A stretch of 64,000 nucleotides of DNA, from NCBI GenBank assembly GCA_944989445.1, contig CALYLW010001077.1, forward strand, positions 99,028-163,027, in the 5' to 3' direction. This stretch comes from Ampullaceana balthica (lineage: Eukaryota > Mollusca > Gastropoda > Lymnaeidae). Of the stretch, positions 54,925-64,000 are shown in pieces. Made by a program: the position numbers and the translations under genes. How positions within the stretch are numbered: position 1 is the first letter of the stretch; each line of letters opens with the position of its first letter. The notes below the pieces were generated by a model that was given only the letters and a program-made list of their open reading frames with translations, made no database searches and was not told the origin of the DNA.

Positions 54925-56048
54925 TTATTGAGTGCGAACTCTGTTTATAAAAACGACCCATATAGGGCATCCATCCGTCCTCATGGGACAATGGCGATTA
55001 CTCCTGCTCCTCTGCCCCCTTCCCTTTTCTCCTGGCTCTTCTCGCATCACCCCTTGCTGTGAGGGATGCTTCAGCGACTTGTATGCCTTCAAGCACTTTT
55101 GCTCGACAGGAGGTGCGTTTGCAGAAATGGTCTCCCATGTTTTATGGTATATCTGCGTCAGTGTCATATCTTTCTTGCATACGTCCTTGAAGTGCAAGCA
55201 TGGGCGACCTTTTTTTCCCATACAAGTTGCCAGCTTGCCGTGAAGCAAGGCACTTAGAATGTGTTTCGAGCTCATCCTGCGGACATGACCCAACCACCGC
55301 AGGCACATCTCACTCAGGATTGAGTGCAAACTCAGCATATGACTCCTTCTGAGTACCTCGGCATTGTTGATCTTTTCCTGTCACTAGATGTGCAGAATCC
55401 TACGCACGCATTATAACTGGAAGCTGTTGAGCTGCTTTGTTTGCTTGACTTAGGTCTCCAGCACTCGCTGCAATAGAGGATTGTGCTGAGCACGCAGGTC
55501 TGACACAGTGATTATCGTACTAAAAGTGAGCTGTGCATTGTTCCACACTCTTTGATTCAGGATATCCATAAAAGATGCGCTTTGCAGATTCAGGTTTCTA
55601 TTTATTTTTCCAGGGAGAGTGTGCTTGTGATGTTACTGCCAAGGTATGTGAAATCCTCAACGACATAGAAAGTGTCTCCCTCAATGAAGATTGCTTGAAC
55701 GTAGTTTATGCCTTGCCTCATAATGTTGGTTCCATTTAGGATAATCGTTAAACAGAAATCCTTTCATGCTTCTGGCAAGTTATTGACCAACTGTTGGAGT
55801 CATATCTCTATATGTGAGGTAAGAGTTGCGTCATCCGCGAAGAACAACTCTCTGATTAATACAGTTTCCTCTTTGCTGTTCGCACGGAGCCGGCTAATGT
55901 TGTATAGGTATCCATCCATCCTGTTTTGAGTGTTCACAACCTTGGAGCAGTCCTCGAAAGCATGTCGCAATAGTCGAGAAGAAGATACCAAAGAGTGTTG
56001 CAGCCAGTATGCATCCCTGTTTGGCTCCGCTACAAACTGGGAAGGCAA
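54925..56048 (-). pseudogene. 5'-truncated LINE reverse transcriptase fragment
   Basis: On the minus strand, near 56040, the AKQGCILAATLF-like block (GVKQGC motif). Then DGYLYNISRLRANSKEETVL and RELFFADDATLTSHIE with the catalytic FADD, a broken thumb region, and a C-terminal block CLRWLGHVRRMSSKHILSAL with GRPCLHFKDVCKKD. Stops and frameshifts run throughout. The endonuclease and fingers are absent. A different LINE family from the one at 32-36 kb. Confidence 0.72.
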
Positions 56049-56094
56049 CTATAGTAAACAAATAATGTTAACGCTAAAAAAGGAAGAGGAACTT

Positions 56095-56411
56095 TGTCAA
56101 TGATATAATTTTATTAATGTATTTAACTCTCTTGTAGGCGTTCTCTCAATACAAAACCTTGTACACAATAATCCACTGAAGAACTTGTTTCAATAAAACA
56201 ACTTTAATATTTATACTTTGTACAAGAATGATAATTTGAGGTTATACAACGTGGAACACACTGGCATACATCCTGCCATGACACCAGCCAACTCTAACAC
56301 TGACTTGCAAACTTTATTAGCCAATGGGAAGGCTTTTTTCTTCCCGCGCTTTTACTCACGTGACCTCTCCGTCACTCAATCTAGCAAAACACTCGTGATG
56401 CACCCGTGACA
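56095..56411 (-). repeat. 3' LTR, 317 bp, complete
   Basis: Plus-strand TGTCAATGATA...CACCCGTGACA. A purine-rich tract (gaaggatgggggtgaa, minus strand) lies immediately before it. The outer 142 bp match 60951-61092. Confidence 0.82.
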
Positions 56412-56756
56412 TTCACCCCCATCCTTCAAAATTTTTTTTTATGAAATACAACATTTTTGGTCTTCATAAAATCAAATCACTCTATATCTATGTTCAAAGC
56501 TATAATATTTATCCTCATTGGACATTCATAGCCTTACACACAAGATTTAGACATAAAAATCAAGAGAAAAAAATATGTAGGGCTTCAACAGTCTACCTGT
56601 ACTGAAAAAATGAAACTGAAATTTTAAACACATCTGTAATTTTGTGTACTTAAAATACTTCAAACAATCAATATGATTAAAATTAACTAATAATCCAGTG
56701 GATTTCAAACACTGTTCCTTGTCTATTGTTCAACGAATGAAAATATTAATATAATT

Positions 56757-56945
56757 ACAGTCTCTGGTTGTATCATTTAGGAATTCACAGACTAATGTTA
56801 ATACAGTCTCTGGTTTTATCATTTAGGAGATCACAGAATGTCTTTTTTTTTACAATCTCTGGTTTTATCATTGAGGAATTCACAGACTAATAATAATACA
56901 GTCTCTGGTTTTATCACTTAGGAAATCACAGAATGTCTTTATTTA
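56757..56945. repeat. Tandem repeat in the 3' part of the LTR element
   Basis: Four units of about 45-65 bp sharing TCTCTGGTTTTATCATTTAG GA and TCACAGA. Confidence 0.75.
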
Positions 56946-56989
56946 TTGTCATTCTACTTAATATGTCTGCAACCACATTGTCCTTTCTC

Positions 56990-57470
56990 TTCAAAGGTTT
57001 AATGTGAAATTTGTAGTCGGCTAATAGCATAGCCCAGCGATTTACTTTTGCGTTGCTGATCTTCTTCTTGTTGAATGCCACAAGTGGTTTGTGGTCTGTT
57101 AGAAGAGTGAATATTCTACCTAGAAGGTATTTTTGAAGTTTTTATAGAGCCCACACTATGGCTAGACATTCTCTCTCTATGGTGCTGTAGTTACACTCTG
57201 TTTTGGTCAAATTTCTGCTAAGATACTGTATATGATGAAGGATGTCACCATGTTCTTGCATGAGGCAAGCTCCTAATGCAATGGACGATGCATCAGTAGA
57301 AACAATGAATTGTTTGTCACATTGAGGTGTAACCAAGATGGGTTTATTCCTAAATGCTTCCTGAATGTTCTCTAATGCGTTGAGGCAATCTCCTGAAAAC
57401 TGAAATTTTCGAATATATGTGATTTTTGTAACTTCTGTTAGTGGGTGAAAATTTGTGCTTAATTTTTAAT
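56990..57470 (-). pseudogene. LTR-element RNase H
   Basis: KQFIVSTDASSIALGACLMQ (first Asp), YSTIERECLAIVWAL (Glu), then after a stop FTLLTDHKPLVAFN (Asp) and LADYKFHIKPLKRKDNVVAD (last Asp). It degrades the RNA strand during reverse transcription in active members. One stop near 57137 interrupts it. Confidence 0.75.
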
Positions 57471-58308
57471 AAAAGGTCTGTAAAAGTTACATAGTCCCAG
57501 CAGGGCTTGCACTTGTTTCTTAGATTTTGGGACTGACAGATTACATATCTTGTTTTCATTCTCTGCAGTAGGAGTGACTGCACCATCACCTATTCTGTAT
57601 CACAAAAAATCTATATACTACTTTCCATTGTTGTTTTTTTCTGGTGAGATTGTCACATTATGTTTCTTGAGTCTATCCAGTACAGCTTCAAGTGTATGGG
57701 TATGTGTTTCCCAAAATTTAGTGTGGATATATATGTCGTCGAAATAATGTACCACATTTGGAATTCCTTGTAACATCACTTTCATAAATCTGCTAAAAGT
57801 GGCTGTACTGTTGACTAGTCCAAATGGCTTCACTAACCATTCATACACCTCATCCATGGCTATGAATGCATTGTATTTGACAGAATCAGGATCCATATTT
57901 ATCTGCCAAAAACCTCTGTTTAAGTCAAATGTAGTGAATATCCTGGAATTACCTATTCTGTCTATAATGTCTCTTGGGATCTTAAATAGGTTCATGGTCA
58001 AATTTTGTAATATTACTCAACTGTCTGTAATCACAGCATAGTCGAATCTTTCCATTCTTCTTTTTTACTATGGCAGTTGGTGAGGTATAGTTAGCTTCAA
58101 CTGATTTTCTTATTTTATTTTCTTTGATTAGGTAATCAATTTCTTGTTTTACTGTGTCTCTATATGCCATTGGAATAGGGTATACTTTAGTCTTGAAAGG
58201 TTCATGTTCCAATACTTGTATCTTGTGAGTCACAGTTTTTGTGTTTCCTGTTTCTTTTGTTATGACACCTTTGTATTTTCGAAAAATTTTCACCACTCTG
58301 TGTTTCAT
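57471..58308 (-). pseudogene. LTR-element reverse transcriptase
   Basis: Gypsy-type motifs: DYLIKENKIRKSVEANYTSP, AIVKKKNGKIRLCCDYRQLS, FTTFDLNRGFWQINMDPDSV (first Asp), LVKPFGLVNSTATFSRFMKV and VVHYFDDIYIHTKFWETHTH (YFDD catalytic pair). A frameshift lies near 57995, between DHEPI and KIPRDIIDRI, and another past 57618. Catalytic residues are present; the frame is not intact. Confidence 0.82.
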
Positions 58309-58429
58309 ATTATCTGGTATGTCAGATGATATTTTTTACTGTAATGACTGTTCTTTTTCATTGTATTGTCATTTTCATCATTAAGTATGCTGATGATATT
58401 TACGGTTTGCTTTTCTTCTTTATTGTCAT

Positions 58430-59444
58430 CATATGCTCTTATTTTGTCAATATGTACTTTTTTCACATCTCCTTTGATATTGACACTATATGTGACATAA
58501 CTAAGTTTCTCTTCAATATTGTATGGACCTTCCCATGTGATTTCATTCTTTGCGTTTGGTAACCATACTAAGACTTGTTGTTCAGGCTCTAATGTTCTTA
58601 AATGTCTGTGTTTATTTTTGATTTCTCTGTGTCTTGTACTTTGCTTGATTAGTCTTTTTTTGCTGCTTCAATACTGTAAAGTATTTTATCTCTAGTATCT
58701 GACATCAGCTGATATCTGTCCTGTATGACATCTTGTTTGCTTATAAGCCTTTCTTTGAAATTCTTCAAGGGACTTGCAGTGTTTTGACCAAACATTATCT
58801 CAAAAGAACTAAAATATGTGCTTTCATGCTTCCTGCTGTTTGTATGCAAATAGTACTAAAGGTAAATATTCATGCCATCTGTCTTCACGGTCTACTGTCA
58901 CCTTTAATAGCATATTCTTGATGGTTTTGTTTAGTCTTTCAATCACTCCATTTGATTGTGGATGGTAAATTGTGCTGTGCAATTGTGTAATGTTTAACAT
59001 TTCCATAATGGCTTGTGGCATCTGTCCCTTGAATTGATTGCCATTGTCCGACAGAAGTGTTAGAGGAAAACCATCTCTGCTGAAAACATTGAGTAATGCA
59101 CTGCATATACTTTCTGCATCTATTCGCTTCAGTGGGATAGCTTCACCCCATCTGGTGGCTATGTCCACTATAGTTAGAGCATACATATGTTTCTTCTTTG
59201 ACATCTTTTTGAATGGTCCTATCAGGTCTGTGTCAATTGTGTCGAATAAGAAGTTTGCCTTGTCAGATGATTGTATGGGCGCTGTGTGCCTCCCATCTTT
59301 GGGATTATGTCGTAGACACACTGTACATCCCTTGATGTATTCTTTTATCTGCCTTGCCATTTTAGGCCAGTAAAAGTGTTCTGCTATTGTAGCAATTGTT
59401 TTCTTGGCGCCCATATGTCCACCTAAAGGACTGTCATGTGTCAT
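58430..59444 (-). pseudogene. LTR-element integrase with GPY/F module
   Basis: Zinc-binding HHCC: HDSPLGGHMG, HFYWPKMARQ and CTVC. Core: DTIDTDLIGPF (Asp), LLSDNGNQFKG (Asp), NGVIERLNKTIK (Glu) with exactly 35 residues between the last Asp and Glu. A break follows near 58830. Then SFEIMFGQ and the C-terminal WEGPYNIEEKLSYVTYSVNI, a GPY/F module. In the family it inserts the DNA copy into the genome. It lies upstream of the reverse transcriptase. Confidence 0.83.
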
Positions 59445-59752
59445 TTTAATAATGGTTTCCTGTAACTTTTAGGAAGAACCACTCTTTTGCACGTACTTGC
59501 CTGTGCAATGTTTATTAATATGCCTTTATCTAGCTTGTAGTTTTTGTTGTGGCCTGTTTCATTGTCTTTGATAAGTTTCATTTTTATTTCCATGATTGTG
59601 TTATCTTCTTCTTGTAGTTGTTTGAACTCTTGTTTGGACGTCAGTTGGCTGACTATTTCAAGTTTCTCACCAACTTCAATGTCTATGTTCTCTTTTCTTT
59701 TTGTGGTGGCTCTTGTTTGTACAGTAGCACATAATTGATGGCTGTTGTCACA
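59445..59752 (-). pseudogene. LTR-element segment between protease and integrase
   Basis: An open but diverged stretch rich in Lys and Glu (EVGEKLEIVSQLTSKQEFKQ, KLDKGILINI). The last part resembles the usual lead-in to the integrase zinc finger. A frameshift near 59460 separates it from the integrase. Confidence 0.5.
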
Positions 59753-60079
59753 CTAATCCTTGAATAATTTATCAGAATTGTCAACAACACCTTCAATATT
59801 CCCTATGATTAGATCACAAATGGCATCTTTCAAAACTCTGGCTCGAACTTCACCTTGAAGCCAGGGTGAGTTTATGGTAAAAATAGCAGTTTGATACTCT
59901 CTATTTGTGCCATCAGCCATTATGAGTGTGTCTTTTTGCCCATCATATTCTTCTTCTTCCACCATCCTGCTATGGACCACAATCGTTGTGCATCCTGAGT
60001 CACGAAGACACATACACTTTCTATCACTGATGTACACTGGGTAAAATTTCAGCGTTTTATGATCCTTTATAGTGGCCAC
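59753..60079 (-). pseudogene. LTR-element aspartic protease
   Basis: CLRDSGCTTIVVHSRMV carries the DSG active-site motif (retroviral-type DTG/DSG), and ICDLIIGNIEGV is the typical ILG-like downstream block. The frame is open for 108 codons. Confidence 0.72.
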
Positions 60080-60089
60080 AGTATTACTA

Positions 60090-60950
60090 GATTGTGATTC
60101 TTCTTGTTTTATTTTTTCTTTATTATCTCCATCCTGGTACTGGTAGTCATTCCTTCTTCAGGGCTGATCATGATTTCTGTATCTGGAGTCATGATTATAT
60201 CTGCCTCTCCATGATCTTCAACCTTTGCTTTCACAATGACCTTGTCTTGATCATTCTTCTGTTTTCTTTCTTATGAATTATGATTATATCTTCCAATCCA
60301 TGATTGCCTACTTTGATCATAATCTAAATGTCTGGAATTAGGATTATATTTTTCTCTCCATGATTTTCTACCTTTGCTTTCAAAATGATCTTGTCTTGAT
60401 TTTTCTTCTGATTTCTTTCTTATAGGGCTGCCATTAGGTGACACCCTATTTGGTTTTCCTTTATTGTGGTAACACTACCTCGCCATATGTCCTGGCTTGT
60501 TACAGTACCAGCAAATAGTTTGTCTGTTGCCTTGGTTTGGCAGACTCTGGTTTCTCATACCTTGTCTTTTTTCTTGGTTTTTAATTTGTATTGCTGCAAA
60601 GATATCTTGTCTCTTAATTATCTCCACATTTGGATGAGAGTCTTTGAATGTGAGTAATGCATTTGTTAGCTCTGCTTGAGTACGAAATTCTTTATCAGTT
60701 AAATATGTGAATAGAGCTGGTGTTGCATTTTCTTAAAAAAATTGTCAATTAACACCATGTCTAGTATAGCTTTTGGATTGCTCGTATCTATTGCTGTAAG
60801 TTCCAGCCATTTTGTTAATTTAACTTGTGCTTCATGCACTATATCTTTGGATCTTTGTTCATCTTCATTCTTATTTCACGAAATTCTTTTCTATAATCAT
60901 TTTCTGACTTTCCGAAATGACTTAGAAGTGCCTTTTTGACATTTTTATAT
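60090..60950 (-). pseudogene. LTR-element gag, decayed and truncated
   Basis: NVKKALLSHFGKSENDYRKE, AQVKLTKW and LTYLTDKEFRTQAELTNALL-like blocks, then a zinc knuckle ICWYCNKPGHMAR with its final Cys after a stop codon. The N-terminal part is missing: the frame runs straight into the truncated LTR at 60951. Confidence 0.65.
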
Positions 60951-61092
60951 ATCCTGCCATGACACCAGCCAACTCTAACACTGACTTGCCAACCATCTTA
61001 GCCAATGGGAAGGCTTCTTTCTTCCCGCGCTTTTACTCACGTGACATCTCCGTCATCCAATCACGCAAAACACTCGTGATGCACCCGTGACA
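60951..61092 (-). repeat. 5' LTR, truncated to 142 bp
   Basis: Matches the outer 142 bp of the 3' LTR at about 95 percent. The inner 175 bp, the primer-binding site and the gag start are deleted. Confidence 0.8.
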
Positions 61093-61097
61093 AACTT

Positions 61098-62039
61098 CTT
61101 GAATTGAGCTATAATCGAATGATTAAACTAAATTGCTATGACATTTTCTAACAATCATGAACAACATGGAACAGAAACAGATTATCCCAAAAATTATTCT
61201 GCGCACCATAATAGTGTTATTTTTATTTTTTCAAAGTCAAATTATTTATTATAAAAAGACATATAATTATAATGAGTTTTGCTATCGGAAATTTGTACTT
61301 AGCTTTAATATAGTTCAAATTTAATTAAGCTTCAAAATTTAAAAAAAAACAAAAAATTACAACAAATCTACATGCGCTTTTTACTGTTGATTATATAATA
61401 CTCATTCTTTTTTAAAATTATTTTTTAATTTAACATAAAGAATTAATTGATCAAATAAAAATTACAAAATGTTATTATATTTTTAAAAAATATATGTTAA
61501 ATATTGTTTATTAGACACACAAAAACAATAAACTTTAAGATTGCTAGTCTAGGATGAATAAAAGCAACTAAAGAAATGACTGCAATTATTATTTTTAATT
61601 ATCAATAAAAAAAATATAGTATGAAAAGAATAATTAAATTGTCTAGAAATTAAAACAAATCAATTTAAAACTGTATTTTTTATTGAATGCTGTTTCTTTC
61701 CAATCCAGGTTTCTTCGCTGACTGTTTAAGGTCTGCCCTTGTCTTAACTCGTGAAATAGTTTTAAGCCTTCGGACGTCTTCATTACTAGCGTGGTCTCAG
61801 TATAACTCACCCTGAGAACAACGAAAACATCATGGCTTTTAAACATGGTACTTAAGTTAGCGTGGTTTGCTTTCACTATCTTTTTGAATTTTGATACTTG
61901 TTAAATCTAAAATTTTAACGAAAGAACGACTTTTAATGGATTAGGAGTTAAAAGCTCATTTGCTTTTATTTTTAAGAGATATTTATGATAAGATAATAAC
62001 CATAACATGACTGATTCATGATTGTTCTTTGTTTTTAAG
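61098..62039. other. Spacer right of the LTR element
   Basis: AT-rich. A 77-codon minus-strand frame at 61643-61876 (KTSEGLKLFHELRQGQTLNS) looks protein-like and follows a ttgttctcag acceptor-like site near 61815, but it shows no known domain. Status open. Confidence 0.35.
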
Positions 62040-62102
62040 CTATATTGCCAGCTTACAATTATGCGTCAATGAACAAGCGTGATGTGATCAAGCCTTTCTC
62101 AG
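62040..62102 (+). CDS. Internal exon of a probable second gene
   Basis: Seen: a 63-nt segment with acceptor gtttttaag and donor gtaaaa. It is open in one frame as ILPAYNYASMNKRDVIKPFS, entering and leaving in phase 1. The phase matches the exon at 63302. I do not recognise the protein. Earlier exons were not found in the 1 kb between it and the LTR element, so the gene is partial or the call is chance. Confidence 0.4.
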
Positions 62103-62531
62103 GTAAAAAGACAAAAAAATGTCAACATAATAATTCCTTAATACATTTTCAATATGCTGATGTTTTTAAATGTCCAATAATTTCATTATCAATGCAAACT
62201 TCATATTTAAAAGCATTCAACGACCACGACACATAAGCGAGATGACGAAATAATCATTTAGGCCGTTCTCTTCAGCAATTATATGTTGCTTTCCAACCCG
62301 TTGTTTGTTTCAACTTTCTCAGCATAAAAGAAATTCAAAGAGGTAAAAGAGTTGTAATTTTACAAAATTATGCCAGGAAAATTCAACCTTGATTATAATG
62401 GAGAGAACATTACTTTTTAAAGATTGCTAAATCAAATGGTGAATAGTCTTACAATTGTATGAAAACAAAGATGTTTGCCCCCAGTACCGATGGAATGGAT
62501 ATCAGGGCTTTAATACAATATATTATTAAAA

Positions 62532-62766
62532 TGTAGAATCTCGCATGAAAAATTAGTAGGAAATAATTTTCTAGTCACAAACTAAGTAGTCAAACAGTGG
62601 GACTCAGAACTTTTGTGTTAGTTGATCAAATTCTATATCTCACATTAAATCCCACAATCGATCGCAATAAATATCAATAAAACGTATATAGTTCTGAGTC
62701 CCCCTGTGTGACTACTTAGTTTGTGACTAAAAAATAATTGTATGCTTTTTCATGCGAGATTCTACA
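62532..62766. mobile_element. Foldback miniature element, 235 bp
   Basis: Inverted arms of about 80 bp (tgtagaatctcgcatgaaaa and its complement at the right end), both including TAGTCACAAACTAAGTAGTC. It lies in the intron between the two plus-strand exons. The superfamily and target duplication are not clear. Confidence 0.75.
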
Positions 62767-63301
62767 TTCCTCACTGCAGCTGGGCCTCATCTTTTTAAAA
62801 AAGTTTTTTTTTCATTTTATAATTATTAAAGAAATTATTTCCCATTCAGCTTGAAAAAAATTAGTATCGAAATTAGAACAGTAACACATTAAAGTTAGCA
62901 AAATGATATTTCCTTGATTTAATTATTCTTAAATTTAAAAAAAATTAAAAGACGCCAGAAATACGTAAGTAATGAAAAGTTATTTTATAATTTGTGTGAT
63001 TGAATATACTTGTTTTGTTGAATAGTACTACAAAAATACTTGATTTCAACATCCATTTTCAATTTCATCAAATCATAATAGATAAATATTAGTTAGACCA
63101 ATTTAAAATCAAACGTTTAAAATGAAAATAATTTTATAAAAAAACAGTAGTTATTAAAAATCCTTCCAGATAAAGTTTATTGAAAATAATTTGAAAACAT
63201 GGATGTGACTTTGCAAAATCAGACATGATAGAAACTTTCGGTCAGCCACAAGAAATAATTTGTGAACGAGTAAATTATCGCAAATTTAATCCTTATTTCA
63301 G

Positions 63302-63330
63302 GTGCCTCAAACAGTTTAAGTGACAAGGGG
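63302..63330 (+). CDS. Small downstream exon of the probable second gene
   Basis: A 29-nt segment between ttatttcag and gtaagt. Joined to the 62040 exon it continues the frame as GASNSLSDKG and leaves in phase 0. Both splice sites are strong, but the exon is so short that chance cannot be excluded. A further short AG/GT-bounded piece lies at 63661-63674. Confidence 0.35.
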
Positions 63331-64000
63331 GTAAGTTTTTTTTAATTAAAAAAATATATTTATATTTTCTAGACATGACATTTTTGTTTTGATTTTACTG
63401 TTATTTATGTATTAATTGATATAATATGTATTTCATATATAAGAAATAAATGTTATATTTTAGAGACACTTTTGTTGCGGTTTATATTTGTAATTACATT
63501 AACTTAATAATGATACACTGAATATTAAGAATTTTTATTGTAGAATTTTTATTATAATGAAAAAAAAACTTCATTTTCAGAATCTTTTCACTTTGAACAC
63601 AAAATGTAATATTCCTTATTTAAATTATATTGATATATCTTGCTAGTAATTTTCTTCCAGCCAACTTTTTCTCGGTAACGGTAAACCCAAAAGCATGAAA
63701 ACTAAAATGCTAATGCATTCACCACATTTAAAACAGTCACAAATTAGAATAAAAAGTAGTACTGATATACTTAATGTAATAATAGTTAGATTTGATGATT
63801 TATCTAAAATCTATTTATTCGACCTTTTTTATATAAACATATATTTATAGGTGACTACATTTTCAAAAACTTAAAATTTAAATAAAAATAATTAAATGGA
63901 ACGTTATCTCCTAGAAGTTTCTGGAATTTTCTTCCAACACATTGATTTCTCATTAAAAACTGTTAGAAACAATAAACACTAAATATTAGCTAAGAATTTA
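63331..64000. other. Right edge
   Basis: AT-rich. A possible 14-nt AG/GT-bounded piece lies at 63661-63674. Otherwise nothing is seen. Confidence 0.4.

Larger units (their letters stand above)
56095..61092 (-). mobile_element. Gmr1-like Ty3/Gypsy LTR retrotransposon, 5.0 kb
   Basis: Flanked by the perfect 5-bp duplication AACTT (56090-56094 and 61093-61097). LTR ends are TGTCA...TGACA. Domain order on the minus strand is gag, protease, integrase with GPY module, reverse transcriptase, RNase H. Integrase before reverse transcriptase is unusual for Gypsy and defines the Gmr1 group. The 5' LTR and the start of gag are truncated and several frames are shifted. Confidence 0.85.

Noticed and set aside
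1..64000. CRISPR arrays, bacterial operons, riboswitches, rRNA genes
   Set aside because: None seen; composition, introns and transposons indicate an animal genome.

Overview
The window looks like repeat-dense, AT-rich animal DNA, most probably from a freshwater pulmonate snail of the planorbid type. That assignment is an inference. It rests on an I-clade LINE resembling nimbus of Biomphalaria, many hAT transposons, a Gmr1-like LTR element, long introns crowded with transposons and no prokaryotic signals. Species was not determined.

The main host gene is on the minus strand and spans 14.66-38.82 kb. Its eight coding exons (55, 149, 187, 91, 43, 60, 75 and 108 nt) join in one open frame of 255 codons plus a stop. 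Every junction has an AG acceptor and a GT donor, and every phase agrees. The predicted product is a type I single-pass membrane protein: signal peptide, a glycosylated ectodomain with eight cysteines, one transmembrane helix and a tail of about 95 residues. No single exon is long enough to look like a gene, so the gene is only visible by splicing. I do not recognise the family. Two exons in matching phase at 62.04 and 63.30 kb suggest a second, plus-strand gene running off the right edge.

Most of the rest is mobile DNA. From left to right there are several hAT-type miniature elements; a 0.4 kb element with arrays of an AACGGCCCC unit at its ends (second copy at 25.3 kb); a broken 3.15 kb hAT at 9.66 kb with a perfect 8-bp target duplication; Helitron-like pieces at 21.0-23.8 kb inside intron 3; and, inside intron 1, a 2.7 kb hAT (26.5-29.3 kb), a broken I-clade LINE (32.1-36.1 kb) and a Charlie-like hAT (36.12-38.10 kb). 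To the right of the gene are a decayed ZMYM-type hAT (42.52-45.42 kb) and a 3.6 kb direct duplication of 39.9-43.6 kb at 49.9-53.5 kb. That copy is joined to a LINE 3' end and flanked by 165-bp direct repeats. Then come a truncated LINE (54.9-56.05 kb) and a 5 kb Ty3/Gypsy-type element (56.1-61.1 kb) whose integrase lies upstream of its reverse transcriptase, as in the Gmr1 group.

The target duplications and nesting give a relative order of events. The ZMYM-type hAT and its internal 165-bp miniature element were present before the 3.6 kb duplication. The Charlie-like hAT was later interrupted by a repeat sharing the LINE tail. The 9.66 kb hAT landed in an older repeat. Nearly all transposon reading frames are broken.
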